Positions 17,294 to 26,608 of a stretch of 64,000 bases of DNA are shown piece by piece; within the stretch, counting starts at the first letter, position 1, and each line of letters begins with the position of its first letter. The notes under the pieces are model-generated. The model was not told the origin of the DNA. It ran no database searches and was given only the letters and a program-made list of their open reading frames with translations. The DNA lies in NCBI RefSeq assembly GCF_001559795.1, contig NZ_LOHY01000001.1, forward strand, positions 1 to 64,000, given 5' to 3'. This stretch comes from Pseudostreptobacillus hongkongensis (lineage in GTDB: Bacteria; Fusobacteriota; Fusobacteriia; Fusobacteriales; Leptotrichiaceae). A program made the position numbers and the translations under genes.

Positions 17294-17862
17294 TAAATGA
17301 AACAGATGTTATTCTATTTCCTACAGATACAGTTTATGGAATAGGTGTAAAACCAAATAAAGAAGCATTAAATAAATTGTATGAAATAAAAAAAAGAGAT
17401 AGAAATAAAAAAATAGTAGCATTAGTTTCAAGTAAGGAAAAAGCTTATGAAATATTAGAAGAAAATATTTTGGTATATAATATAATAGATAAGTGTTTTC
17501 CTGGAGAACTAACCATAATTTCTAAAGCTAATGTAGATTTTTTAGAAAAATTAGGGTATAGTGATGATATAGGTGTAAGAATGCCATCAAATGATATTGC
17601 ACTTAAAATAATAGAAGATGCAGGTGGAATACTTATGACTAGTAGTGCTAACCTAAGTGGTGAAAATGCAGCTATAAGATTTGAAGATATTTCTTCTCAA
17701 ATAATTAATAATGTTGATATAGTTATTAAAAACGACAATGGGTTAAGTGGTACATCTTCAAGTATATATAAGATAATAGAAAATGAGATATTTGAAGTTA
17801 GAAAAGGAAATTTTAAAATAGATAATATAGAGAAAATTAAGGAGGAAACCTTTGAAAAATAG
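17290..17862 (+). CDS. TsaC/Sua5-type threonylcarbamoyl-AMP synthase
   Basis: Uses threonine, bicarbonate and ATP to make threonylcarbamoyl-AMP for t6A37 of ANN-decoding tRNAs. The YrdC-domain motifs FPTDTVYGIGVKP, IKKRDRNKKIVALVSS, FPGELTII, VGVRMP-like IGVRMPSND and TSSANLSGENA are clear. At 190 aa it is a single YrdC domain, like TsaC rather than the longer Sua5. The ATGA overlap with prs indicates coupled translation. I leave the symbol open between tsaC and ywlC. Confidence 0.88.
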   Translation: MINETDVILFPTDTVYGIGVKPNKEALNKLYEIKKRDRNKKIVALVSSKEKAYEILEENILVYNIIDKCFPGELTIISKANVDFLEKLGYSDDIGVRMPSNDIALKIIEDAGGILMTSSANLSGENAAIRFEDISSQIINNVDIVIKNDNGLSGTSSSIYKIIENEIFEVRKGNFKIDNIEKIKEETFEK

Positions 17863-18307
17863 AGTAGTAAATCCTAATAATATTACAGATATGGATATGA
17901 TAAATGCAAAAAATCAAGCAAGTATGGTATCTATATTACAAAGAATAGGTAAAGCTAAAAGAAAAAAAGAGTTAACATTATCTAAAAGTTCACAAAAGTA
18001 TTTGTTACAAATGATAGGTGAAATGAAAAAACAAATGAAAATTTATCAAAATCAATTACCTAACCTATTTTCTTTCTTTAACTATGTAGAAAAATCTTTA
18101 CAAATAGGTAAGAAAGAAAAATGGCCAAAAGAAAAAAAACTTTTAGTTTCATTTGATGAACAAGATTTATTAGTAAGACAAATGAAAGATGTTGTTAAAG
18201 GATTAGAAGTTGAGAAATCAAAATTAAAATGGTATAATTTTGCTAAAAAAATGATGTTTTCAACAATGCAAAAACAAACAGAAGCATTATTAGAGGATTT
18301 AAAGTAG
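17852..18307 (+). CDS. small basic helical protein of unknown function
   Basis: Not recognised. The 151 residues are rich in Lys, Gln, Met and Leu and look almost entirely helical, with no signal peptide and no membrane segment. The start is TTG at 17852, placed 6 bp after AAGGAGGA and overlapping the preceding gene by 11 bp. It lies in the glmU-prs-tsaC run and is followed 26 bp later by a secretion-type ATPase gene. The codon use resembles its neighbours, so it is probably a native gene. Confidence 0.7.
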   Translation: MKNRVVNPNNITDMDMINAKNQASMVSILQRIGKAKRKKELTLSKSSQKYLLQMIGEMKKQMKIYQNQLPNLFSFFNYVEKSLQIGKKEKWPKEKKLLVSFDEQDLLVRQMKDVVKGLEVEKSKLKWYNFAKKMMFSTMQKQTEALLEDLK

Positions 18308-18333
18308 ATTAATCTAAAGGGGGAGTTAAAATA

Positions 18334-19398
18334 ATGCAAATAAATAATAAAGATGCAACTACTTTAAAAAGTAGTTGTTTTTTGTCTACAAATATTATAA
18401 AATTATCAGAAGATATAATAAAATACGGTATTGAAAATAAAGCATCTGATATACACATAAGGGAAATAAATAAAGAAGTAAGTCTAGAATATAGAATAAA
18501 TGGAATATTAGAAAAAATTAATATTTCTAATATTTTACCTTCAGAATTAATTGCAAGATTTAAAGTTATGTCTAGATTAAATGTAGCAGAAAAAAGATTG
18601 CCACAAGATGGATCTTTTTCATATATATATGATAAAAATAAATATGATATTAGAATGGCTACTTTACCTACTATATATGGAGAAAATATAGTTCTTAGAA
18701 TATTAAATACTACTCTTAATGATATTAGTTTTAAAGGATTAGGATTTAATGATGATAAGATAGAAAAGATCAAATATATGTTATCTAAAATGTATGGACT
18801 TATACTTGTTACAGGGCCTACAGGTAGTGGAAAATCAACAACTTTATTATCCTTAGTAAATTATTTAAATAGTGGAGATAAGAAGATAATAAGTATAGAA
18901 GATCCAGTTGAAAATAAGGTTGAAGGTATAGTACAAATACAGATAAAAGAAGAAATAGGACTTACATTTGAAAAAGTATTAAGGACAACATTAAGATCAG
19001 ATCCAGATATTATAGTAATAAGTGAAATAAGAGATGAAATAACTGCAGAAATTGCAATACGTGCAGCTCTAACAGGACATTTAGTTTTGGCTACATTACA
19101 TACTAACAATTCTGTATCTACATTTACAAGACTAATAGATATGAAGATTCCTAAATATTTGATATTAGATTGTTTAATAGGTATAATTTCTCAAAGATTA
19201 GTAAGAATTGATAGTAAAAGTATAAGACTTTGTGTTAGTGAAATATTAGTTTTAGATGAAAATACAAGAGAGATATTTTCTAAAAATTTAGAAAGGTCTG
19301 TTATAGAGAAAAAATTAAAAGAAAATAGTTTTTCTACAATAGAAGATGAATTAGAAAGACTAGAAAGGATATATTTTGAAAAAAATAGTAGTATATGA
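18334..19398 (+). CDS. GspE/PilB-family secretion ATPase, ComGA-sized
   Basis: Hexameric AAA-like ATPase family that drives type IV pilus or type II secretion assembly. The central region has SDIHIREINKEVSLEYRING and NVAEKRLPQDGSF. Walker A GPTGSGKST is at about residues 161-169, the Asp box ISIEDPVE follows, Walker B is in RSDPDIIVISEIRD, and the His box is GHLVLATLHTN. At 354 aa it lacks the N1 domain of GspE and the tetracysteine zinc motif after QRLVR. No pilin, prepilin peptidase or platform protein gene is nearby. Confidence 0.85.
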   Translation: MQINNKDATTLKSSCFLSTNIIKLSEDIIKYGIENKASDIHIREINKEVSLEYRINGILEKINISNILPSELIARFKVMSRLNVAEKRLPQDGSFSYIYDKNKYDIRMATLPTIYGENIVLRILNTTLNDISFKGLGFNDDKIEKIKYMLSKMYGLILVTGPTGSGKSTTLLSLVNYLNSGDKKIISIEDPVENKVEGIVQIQIKEEIGLTFEKVLRTTLRSDPDIIVISEIRDEITAEIAIRAALTGHLVLATLHTNNSVSTFTRLIDMKIPKYLILDCLIGIISQRLVRIDSKSIRLCVSEILVLDENTREIFSKNLERSVIEKKLKENSFSTIEDELERLERIYFEKNSSI

Positions 19399-19972
19399 TT
19401 TTGATAAAACAATTTATGGTGGAGAAACATCTACAGATTTTATGAGATTTTTTTTGAAAAGAAATAAAAAATATATTAAACGTCTTCCATATGTTATAAA
19501 ATCCTTATTTTATTATAATAAAAATTTAAAAAGATCAAAAGAAATATTTTTTAAGATATTAGATAATATAGATATGGAATTATTAAAAAATGAAATAAGA
19601 GAATTTTGGAAACAAAATAATAAAAAAATATTTTCTTGGATTAGTGATGAAATAAAGGTAAATAAATTAGAATCAGATGAGTTGATATTAATATCAGCAA
19701 CTCCAAGTATTTTTTTAGAAGAAATATCTAAGGAGCTAGGATTTGATAAATTAATAGCTACAGAGTTTGTAAAACAAAAAGATAATTTCATTAGTAAAAT
19801 AGAAGGTAGTAATTGTAAGGGTGTAGAAAAGGTTTATAGGCTTCAAGAATATTTAGAAAATTTTGAAATCATTAAGTTCTACTCGGATAGTATGTCAGAT
19901 AAACCTTTATTTGATTTAGCAAAAGAAAAATATTTTATTAAAAAAGGTATTAAAGAAGTTTTGGAGTATTAG
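19376..19972 (+). CDS. HAD-superfamily (subfamily IB) phosphatase-like protein
   Basis: A 198-aa protein with HAD motif I VYDFDKTIYGG (nucleophile Asp and acid Asp), motif II LISATPS, and motif IV-like FYSDSMSDKPLFDLA. This matches the SerB/HAD-IB group of small-molecule phosphatases; the substrate cannot be read from the sequence. The start is TTG at 19376 after AAAGGA, overlapping the ATPase gene by 23 bp. truA begins immediately after its stop. Confidence 0.8.
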   Translation: MKKIVVYDFDKTIYGGETSTDFMRFFLKRNKKYIKRLPYVIKSLFYYNKNLKRSKEIFFKILDNIDMELLKNEIREFWKQNNKKIFSWISDEIKVNKLESDELILISATPSIFLEEISKELGFDKLIATEFVKQKDNFISKIEGSNCKGVEKVYRLQEYLENFEIIKFYSDSMSDKPLFDLAKEKYFIKKGIKEVLEY

Positions 19973-20707
19973 ATGAAAAATATTAAAATAGTTTATCAAT
20001 ATGATGGAAGTTGTTTTTATGGATCTCAAAGACAAAAAGAGAAGAAAACTGTACAAGGTACTATAGAAAATATATTAAAGAATTCTTTTAATGTAGAAGT
20101 TAATATGATTAGTTCAGGTAGAACAGATAGAGGAGTACACGCAAAAATGCAGGTTTCTAATTTCTTAATTAAAAGAGATATACCTTTTGATATTATGAAG
20201 AAAAAAATAGAAAAATATTCAGATTATGAAATAAAAATAATAGATATTTCATATGTAGATTTAGAATATAACTCAAGATATGACACAAATATACGTGTTT
20301 ATGAATATATTTTGGATAATAGAGTAAGGATAAATCCCTTTGAAACTAAATATATATCAGGAATAGAATATGATATAGAAGTGGAAAAATTTAATAAGAT
20401 ATTAAAGGAATTTGAAGGAGAACATGATTTTTCAAGTTTTTCTAAAAAGGATAATAAAGCTAATAAAAATCCGGTAAGATGTATATATGAATGTTATGCA
20501 ATAGAAAAAAATGGAAGAGTATACGTGTATATAAAAGGTAATAGTTTTTTAAAAACTATGGTTAGAATAATAATAGGAACTACACTTGCAATATATGAGG
20601 GTAAAATAGATATAAGGTATATAAAAGAAAATTTTGAAAATCCAGATCCAGATATTAAAAAGTTTGTTGCAGATGGTAATGGACTATATTTATATAATAT
20701 AGAATAA
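19973..20707 (+). CDS. truA: tRNA pseudouridine(38-40) synthase TruA
   Basis: Isomerises U38-U40 in tRNA anticodon arms. The N-terminal YQYDGSCFYGSQRQKEKKTVQGTIE and the catalytic aspartate in SSGRTDRGVHAKMQ are diagnostic, followed by DFSSFSK and FLKTMVRIIIGT. The length of 244 aa is normal. The ATG follows the previous stop with no gap, so it relies on an operon with the HAD gene. Confidence 0.94.
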   Translation: MKNIKIVYQYDGSCFYGSQRQKEKKTVQGTIENILKNSFNVEVNMISSGRTDRGVHAKMQVSNFLIKRDIPFDIMKKKIEKYSDYEIKIIDISYVDLEYNSRYDTNIRVYEYILDNRVRINPFETKYISGIEYDIEVEKFNKILKEFEGEHDFSSFSKKDNKANKNPVRCIYECYAIEKNGRVYVYIKGNSFLKTMVRIIIGTTLAIYEGKIDIRYIKENFENPDPDIKKFVADGNGLYLYNIE

Positions 20708-20732
20708 GAAGTAGTAAGGTATTTACTACTTC
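20708..20732 (+). terminator. hairpin between convergent truA and the glycosylase gene
   Basis: Perfect 10-bp stem GAAGTAGTAA (20708-20717) / TTACTACTTC (20723-20732) with a 5-nt loop, shared by converging genes. T-runs are weak on both sides, so efficiency is uncertain. Confidence 0.55.
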
Positions 20733-21310
20733 ATAGCCTTTTTAACGCTTTCTTTTAATATTGGTAGAACATTTTGTTCAAACCAAGGGTTCTTTTTAAG
20801 CCATCCAATATTTAAAGGTGATGGATGAACTATAGGAAAATATTTAGGTAAATATTCTTTAAATGATTTAACAGTTAGTGTTAAATTTTCTTTAGATATA
20901 TTTTTTAAATAATAATCTTGAGCATATTTACCAACTAGTATAAATAGTTCTACATTTGGTAATTCTTTTAAGATTTTAGGATGCCATTTAGCAGCAAAAT
21001 CTTTTCTTGGAGGAAGATCTCCACCTTTACCACGACCTGGATAGTAAAAATCCATAGGTATTATAGCTATTTTATCAGTTGAATAAAAAGTTTGTTCATC
21101 TATATCCATCCATAGTCTTAATTTATCACCACTTTTATCTTTCCAATATATTCTTCTTTCTTGTGCTTTTATACCAGGAGCTTGTCCAACAATTACTATT
21201 TTTGCATTATAAGGAGCAGAAAATAGAGGATCTATACCTTTATCTGTGAATTCCTTATTTTCTATATCATTTTTTATTTCTTCAAAAATTTTTTCTATTT
21301 TTTTATTCAT
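20726..21310 (-). CDS. uracil-DNA glycosylase superfamily protein
   Basis: A 194-aa protein of the uracil-DNA glycosylase fold. KIVIVGQAPGIKAQERRIYW matches motif A (GQAPG), and FPIVHPSPLNIGWLKKNPWF matches motif B (HPSP). The middle motif PMDFYYPGRGKGGDLPP is typical of the small bacterial UDG-like group annotated as uracil-DNA glycosylase family. It has no iron-sulfur cysteines of the family 4 type. The start ATG at 21310 follows GGTGGT. The role in base excision repair is inferred from the family. Confidence 0.8.
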   Translation of the reverse strand: MNKKIEKIFEEIKNDIENKEFTDKGIDPLFSAPYNAKIVIVGQAPGIKAQERRIYWKDKSGDKLRLWMDIDEQTFYSTDKIAIIPMDFYYPGRGKGGDLPPRKDFAAKWHPKILKELPNVELFILVGKYAQDYYLKNISKENLTLTVKSFKEYLPKYFPIVHPSPLNIGWLKKNPWFEQNVLPILKESVKKAMK

Positions 21311-21364
21311 AATACCACCTTAGTTTAGTTTATATTATTATAACATAAAATGAAAGGAAGTAAG

Positions 21365-21988
21365 ATGAAAAAAGAATATTTTTATGGAGAAGATAGTATT
21401 CATACAATGCAATGGAGCATAGAAAATCCAAAAGGAGTAGTACAGATAGTACATGGAATGCTTGAATATATAGAAAATTATGATGAGTTTGCTAAATTTT
21501 TAAATAAGAATGGATATGTAGTTCTTGGTAAAATTGTTAAAATTTTTAAAGGTGGAAATTATAGAAGTAAGTTTTTAAACTTACTTACAACAGAAAAATT
21601 AAATAAAATGCTAGGGAGCAGTACTAAAACTAAAGGAGATTGGTTAAGTAGAGATGAAAAAGAAGTAGAAAAAGTCTTAAGTGATGAATATAGGCAATTT
21701 ATTCCAACTGTTAATATGAGTTTAGGTATATTTGAACTTACTAATTATGTTAGAAAAAGAAAAAATATTAAAAAAATTAGGCAAGATTTACCTATATTAC
21801 TCATATCTGGTGGGAAAGATCCACTAGGTAATTTTGGAAAAGGTATAGAAAAATTAGATGGTATTATGAAATCAGAAGGTTTAAATACTACAGTTATAAT
21901 ATATGATGGTTCAAGACATGAATTATTACATGAATTAAATAAAGAAGAAGTAATGAATGATATACTTAAATGGATAGAAAGTAAGTAG
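21365..21988 (+). pseudogene. alpha/beta hydrolase (monoacylglycerol-lipase type) with in-frame internal deletion
   Basis: The N-terminus (QWSIENPKGVVQIVHGMLEYIENYDEFAKFLNKNGYVV) and the C-terminal half (LPILLISGGKDPLGNFGKG, YDGSRHELLHE) fit lysophospholipase/monoacylglycerol-lipase proteins of about 300 aa. This frame has 207 aa. After GYVVLG it jumps to KIVKIFKGGNYRSKFLN, omitting the region that should hold the oxyanion loop GNDHRGHG and the nucleophile elbow GHSMGS. The acid and histidine remain but the catalytic serine is gone. The frame is open, so a protein may be made, but it cannot be a normal hydrolase. The start at 21365 follows AAAGGAAG. Confidence 0.75.
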
Positions 21989-22007
21989 CGAAAGTAGGTA
22001 TAATTTA

Positions 22008-22745
22008 ATGATTAAATTTGAAAATGTTATACAGGAATATAAAGGGAATGTAGTTGTAGAGATAGAAAGTTTTGAAATAAAATGTGGAGAATTTTTAGTT
22101 CTTGTAGGAAGTAGTGGAAGCGGTAAAACTACTACTATTAAAATGATTAATAGATTAATAGAACCTACAAAAGGAAAAATTTTGATTCAGGATAAAAATA
22201 TATTAGATACACCAGTCAGAGATTTAAGGTTAGATATAGGGTATGTATTACAACAAATTGCTTTATTTCCTAATCTTACAGTTAAAGAAAATATAGAGCT
22301 TATACCTGAAATGAAAGGTTGGAAAAAAGAGAAAAGGTTAGAAAAAATAATAGAATTATTAAATAGAGTTGGTTTAGATCCAGATAAGTATTTAAATAGA
22401 TATCCAAAGGAATTATCAGGAGGAGAACAACAAAGAATAGGCATACTTCGTGCAATAATTGCAGAACCTAAAGTTTTATTAATGGATGAACCTTTTTCAG
22501 CACTTGACCCTATATCAAGATCTAATTTACAAGAAATGATTAAAAAGTTACATTCTGATTTAAAAATGACTATAGTATTTGTTACTCATGATATGAATGA
22601 AGCGATGATTTTAGCAGATAGGATAGCTATTATGAGTGAAGGTAAGATATTGCAAGCTGGAACACCTTGTGAAATAAAGAAAAATCCTGTAAATGATTTT
22701 GTGATTAAAATGTTTGATGGTTTAGATTGTGAGGTTAAATTATGA
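22008..22745 (+). CDS. ABC transporter ATPase, OpuC/EgtU (quaternary amine) type
   Basis: A 245-aa ATPase with Walker [10 protein letters not shown], signature [11 protein letters not shown], Walker [12 protein letters not shown] and switch histidine VTHD. Sequence such as [15 protein letters not shown] and the pattern of residues are those of the glycine betaine/choline/carnitine OpuCA or ergothioneine EgtUA family. It lacks the C-terminal CBS pair found in many OpuCA proteins. The stop overlaps the permease gene by 4 bp. Confidence 0.88.
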   Translation: MIKFENVIQEYKGNVVVEIESFEIKCGEFLVLVGSSGSGKTTTIKMINRLIEPTKGKILIQDKNILDTPVRDLRLDIGYVLQQIALFPNLTVKENIELIPEMKGWKKEKRLEKIIELLNRVGLDPDKYLNRYPKELSGGEQQRIGILRAIIAEPKVLLMDEPFSALDPISRSNLQEMIKKLHSDLKMTIVFVTHDMNEAMILADRIAIMSEGKILQAGTPCEIKKNPVNDFVIKMFDGLDCEVKL

Positions 22746-24253
22746 TAGTACAGGTTTTTAGAGAAAGATTTTTTGAGTGGTTACAGGCTTTAGGAGAACA
22801 TTTACAAATATCATTGGTTTCTTTATTGATCGCTATAATTATATCAATTCCTCTTGCTATAATCATAGTTAATAAAGATAAAATTAGAGATATGGTATTA
22901 CAAATTACAGGGATATTTCAAACTGTACCATCACTTGCATTACTTGGATTACTTATACCAATTTTTGGTATAGGGACACCACCTGCAGTTTGTGTTTTAG
23001 TTATCTATGCTATATTCCCTATATTACAAAATACAGTTACAGGTTTAAAAAATATAGATCCTACTTTACAAGAAGCAGCCCAAGCTTTTGGTATGACAAG
23101 ATTTGAAAAATTAAAAAAATTTGAAATAGCTATTGCCATGCCTGTGATTATTTCAGGTATTAGGACATCTGCTGTGATGGTAATAGGTACTGCCACACTT
23201 GCAGCATTAATAGGAGCTGGAGGACTAGGTTCTTTTATACTTCTTGGTATAGATAGAAATAATGTTGATTTAATTTTAATAGGAGCTGTATCATCTGCAT
23301 TGCTTGCCATATTATTTAATATGGTTATAAAAATACTTGAAAAGTCTTCAATTAGAACTATAATGTTTTCTATGCTTATTTTAACTATTAGTGTATTTGC
23401 GTCATTTATTCCTTTCTTTGAAGAAAAAATGATGGGAGAAAATATAATAATAGCAGCAAAGCTTGGTCCTGAACCAGAAATAATTATTAACATGTATAAA
23501 GAACTTATAGAGCAGGAAACAGATTTAAATGTTACTTTAAAACCAAATTTTGGAAAAACAAGTTTTCTTTATGAGGCTTTAAAAAGTGGTGATATAGATA
23601 TATATCCAGAATTTTCTGGAACTATAACATCTAGCTTATTAAAAGAAGCCCCTAAAGTTTCAAATGATGTAAGGCAAGTTTATGAAATAGCTCGTGATAG
23701 TATATTAAAACAGGATAATTTAATATTCTTAGAACCTATGCTTTATCAAAATACTTATGCGGTAGCAGTTAAAAACAAGTTTGCAAAAGAAAATAATTTA
23801 AAAAACATATCAGATTTAAAAAAGGTAGTAAATAGTTCAAAAGCAGGATTTACATTAGAATTTAATGATAGAGAAGATGGGAATAAGGGTATAAAAGATA
23901 TTTATGGAATAAATTTAAAAGTTAAGACTTTAGAACCATCACTTAGATATCAAGCAATAAATAATGATGATGTTCAAATAATAGATGCTTATTCAACTGA
24001 TAGTGAATTAAAAGAATATGATTTAGTTATATTAAAAGATAATTTAAATATATTTCCACCTTATCAAGGAGCACCATTATTAAGAAAGGATACATTAGAA
24101 AAATATCCAGAGTTAGAAAAAGTGTTAAATAAGTTAAGTGGGAAAATATCAGAAGAAGAAATGATTAATATGAATTATGAAGTTAAAGTAAAAGGTAAAA
24201 GTGCAGCTAGTGTTGCTCATGATTATCTTAAAAAGGAAGGGTTAGTAAAATAA
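22742..24253 (+). CDS. ABC permease fused to a substrate-binding domain, OpuC/EgtU type
   Basis: One 503-aa chain. Residues 1-225 carry about six membrane helices and the EAA-like loop [29 protein letters not shown]. Residues about 230-503 form a type-II binding domain beginning [24 protein letters not shown] and including [12 protein letters not shown] and [24 protein letters not shown]-like elements. Fusion of the two is known for the EgtUBC and BusAB-like families. Substrate is either a quaternary-amine osmolyte or ergothioneine; the ligand cannot be decided by eye. It overlaps its ATPase by 4 bp. Confidence 0.85.
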   Translation: MIVQVFRERFFEWLQALGEHLQISLVSLLIAIIISIPLAIIIVNKDKIRDMVLQITGIFQTVPSLALLGLLIPIFGIGTPPAVCVLVIYAIFPILQNTVTGLKNIDPTLQEAAQAFGMTRFEKLKKFEIAIAMPVIISGIRTSAVMVIGTATLAALIGAGGLGSFILLGIDRNNVDLILIGAVSSALLAILFNMVIKILEKSSIRTIMFSMLILTISVFASFIPFFEEKMMGENIIIAAKLGPEPEIIINMYKELIEQETDLNVTLKPNFGKTSFLYEALKSGDIDIYPEFSGTITSSLLKEAPKVSNDVRQVYEIARDSILKQDNLIFLEPMLYQNTYAVAVKNKFAKENNLKNISDLKKVVNSSKAGFTLEFNDREDGNKGIKDIYGINLKVKTLEPSLRYQAINNDDVQIIDAYSTDSELKEYDLVILKDNLNIFPPYQGAPLLRKDTLEKYPELEKVLNKLSGKISEEEMINMNYEVKVKGKSAASVAHDYLKKEGLVK

Positions 24254-24365
24254 TAAATTTGGGAGAAGAAAATAGAAAAATATTACATTAGTATCAAGTT
24301 GTCTATTTACAAATATAAAATAAAATGTTAAACTTACATATATTTTAGAGAAGAAAGAGGAAGAA

Positions 24366-25295
24366 ATGAAGAAATTTTTAAAATGGATAATTGGTACATC
24401 GATAGTTTTAATTTTAGCTCTAGGATTTGTTGGAAACTATTTTTTCAATTTTGCCTTAAATAATGAAGTTCCTAAAACTCGTGTTAATGGTCAGGATGAT
24501 GATGGAATAAAAGATCCTAGAAAAGAAATAAATATTAAATGGTTTGAAGATAATAAAAATTCTATTGATATGATATCTGATGTTACAGGACATAAACTGG
24601 TTGGATATGAAATAAAAAATGATAAAAGTGATAAGTGGATAATAGTAGTACATGGATTTTCAGAAAGTGCAAAAGGAGTAGCAACTTTTGCTAAAGGTTT
24701 TTATGACAGAGGATATAATGTATTTTTACCTGATTTAAATGCACATGGTCAAAGTGAAGGTAAATATTTGACTATGGGAGGTTTTGATGGAAAAGATTTA
24801 AAACAATGGGTAGAGTTAATTTCAAAAAAATACAATAATCCAGATATTATGCTTTTTGGTGTTAGTATGGGTGCTGCAACTGTTATGAATAGTTTAGATG
24901 AAAATCTACCTTTTAATGTTAAAGGATTTATAGAAGATAGTGGATACTTAAGTTTAAATGAAGAATTTTCAGGACAACTTAAAAAGTTATTTAAATTACC
25001 ATCATTTCCTATAATACCTGCAGCAAGTGTTGTTACAAAAATAAGGGCAGGCTATTTCTTAGGAGATGTAAATGCAACTAAGGCATTAAAAGAAACAAAA
25101 CTACCGGCTTTAGTAATGCATGGTGAAGATGATACATTTGTTCCTGTTATTCATGGGCAAAAAATATATGATTTAATTTCTTCGCCTAAAGAATTACATA
25201 TATTTAAAGGTGCTAAACATGTTAAGGCAGAAAAACTTTATACTGATGAATATTGGGGATATGTAGATAACTTTTTAAATAAATATTTTAAATAA
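24366..25295 (+). CDS. membrane-anchored alpha/beta hydrolase (paralogue 1)
   Basis: A 309-aa protein with one N-terminal transmembrane segment (about residues 8-30) and an alpha/beta-hydrolase domain: WIIVVHGFSESAKG, LPDLNAHGQSEG, nucleophile elbow FGVSMGAATV, acid in MHGEDDTFVP and His in FKGAKHVKAE. It resembles YqkD/BAAT-like hydrolases. A close paralogue of identical length lies at 36009-36938. The start follows AGAGGAAG. The substrate is unknown; the anchor suggests it acts outside the cytoplasmic membrane. Confidence 0.8.
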   Translation: MKKFLKWIIGTSIVLILALGFVGNYFFNFALNNEVPKTRVNGQDDDGIKDPRKEINIKWFEDNKNSIDMISDVTGHKLVGYEIKNDKSDKWIIVVHGFSESAKGVATFAKGFYDRGYNVFLPDLNAHGQSEGKYLTMGGFDGKDLKQWVELISKKYNNPDIMLFGVSMGAATVMNSLDENLPFNVKGFIEDSGYLSLNEEFSGQLKKLFKLPSFPIIPAASVVTKIRAGYFLGDVNATKALKETKLPALVMHGEDDTFVPVIHGQKIYDLISSPKELHIFKGAKHVKAEKLYTDEYWGYVDNFLNKYFK

Positions 25296-25321
25296 TGTTT
25301 TGATGTTAAAGAATATGTAGG

Positions 25322-25384
25322 AGAGTATATATCAAATCGATTAAAATTATGATGAATTTTAATATAATATATGCTCTTCTTTTT
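25322..25384 (+). terminator. long terminator after the hydrolase
   Basis: Outer stem AGAGTATATAT (25322-25332) with ATATATGCTCT (25367-25377, one G-U pair) and inner stem TTAAAATT / AATTTTAA, followed by TCTTTTTATTT. Confidence 0.7.
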
Positions 25385-25445
25385 ATTTGTCTTTATTTTC
25401 CCATTATGTTATACTAAAATATATGAAGATTGATGGTGATGTGTA

Positions 25446-26594
25446 TTGAAAAATAAGGTATTTGGAGTAGTTGCAGAATTTAATCCTTTTCATAATGGTC
25501 ATAAATATCAGGTAGAAAAAATTAGACAATTAGGTGCAGATGTACTAATAGCTGTAGTTAGTGGAGATTTTGTACAAAGGGGAGAGGTTTCTTTGCTTTC
25601 AAAATTTGATAAGGCAGAACTTGCTATATTAAATGGATATGATATAGTTGTGGAATTGCCAGCTTACTATGCTATACAAAATGCAGATATATTTTCTGAA
25701 TTTTCTACCAAAATATTAGAAGTTATGAAAGTTGACTATCAAGTTTTTGGTATAGAAGAAAATGATATATCAGATATTGAAAAAATAATTGAAATACAAA
25801 ATAAAGAAGAATATATTAATAAACTATTAGAATATCAAAAAGAAGGATATAGCTATATTAAATCACATGAACTAGTTTTAAGTGAGTATAATTTATCTGA
25901 TAAATATAAATCAAATAATATATTAGCTATTTCATATATTAGAAGTATATTAAGAAATAAGATGAATATGAGATATATAGGTATAAAAAGAAAAAGTGTA
26001 GACTATAATAGTGATTATAGTTTAGAAAATATGGCATCTGCATCATACATTAGAAATAATATATATGATGAAAAAATTAAAAAATTTATCCCGAGCAATA
26101 CTTTTGACATTTTATATAAAAATGTAAATGATATAAAAAGCGCAAATAAAGAGATTTTTAAAATATTCAAGTATATTATCAATGTTAAATCAAAGAAAGA
26201 AATAATAAAAGTATATGATTTTAATGATACCATTTATAATAGGGTGATTAGATATATAAATAAATCAAAGGATTTTGATGAGTTTATATCTCAGATTGTA
26301 ACTCGTAATATCAGTAAAAATAGAGTTAAAAGATTAATTTTAAACGTTTTGCTGGATATATCAAGAGATGATATTTCTATAGATAATAATATAGAATATG
26401 TAAGAGTATTAAGTATGAATGAAAAGGGAGCTAAATATATTAAAAGTTTAAATGATGATAAAATTTATGTTAATTGGAAAGACATTGAAAAGAATATACA
26501 AGGTAAGAAAATTAAACTTGAAAAAAATTCATTTATTCTTTCTAGTTTACTTTTAAATAAAAATGAAAAATTAAATGTAAAGTATATAAAGTGA
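25446..26594 (+). CDS. tmcAL: tRNA(Met) cytidine acetate ligase TmcAL
   Basis: YlbM-family nucleotidyltransferase-like enzyme that uses ATP and acetate to form N4-acetylcytidine at C34 of elongator tRNA-Met. VFGVVAEFNPFHNGHKYQVEK carries the HNGH nucleotide-binding motif, and VVSGDFVQRGEVSLLSKFDKAELAILNGYDIVVELP is strongly conserved in this family. The length of 382 aa fits. The start is TTG at 25446 with a weak ribosome site. An elongator tRNA-Met gene that could be the target is at 34869. Confidence 0.88.
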   Translation: MKNKVFGVVAEFNPFHNGHKYQVEKIRQLGADVLIAVVSGDFVQRGEVSLLSKFDKAELAILNGYDIVVELPAYYAIQNADIFSEFSTKILEVMKVDYQVFGIEENDISDIEKIIEIQNKEEYINKLLEYQKEGYSYIKSHELVLSEYNLSDKYKSNNILAISYIRSILRNKMNMRYIGIKRKSVDYNSDYSLENMASASYIRNNIYDEKIKKFIPSNTFDILYKNVNDIKSANKEIFKIFKYIINVKSKKEIIKVYDFNDTIYNRVIRYINKSKDFDEFISQIVTRNISKNRVKRLILNVLLDISRDDISIDNNIEYVRVLSMNEKGAKYIKSLNDDKIYVNWKDIEKNIQGKKIKLEKNSFILSSLLLNKNEKLNVKYIK

Positions 26595-26608
26595 GGTAAT
26601 AAAAGTAA

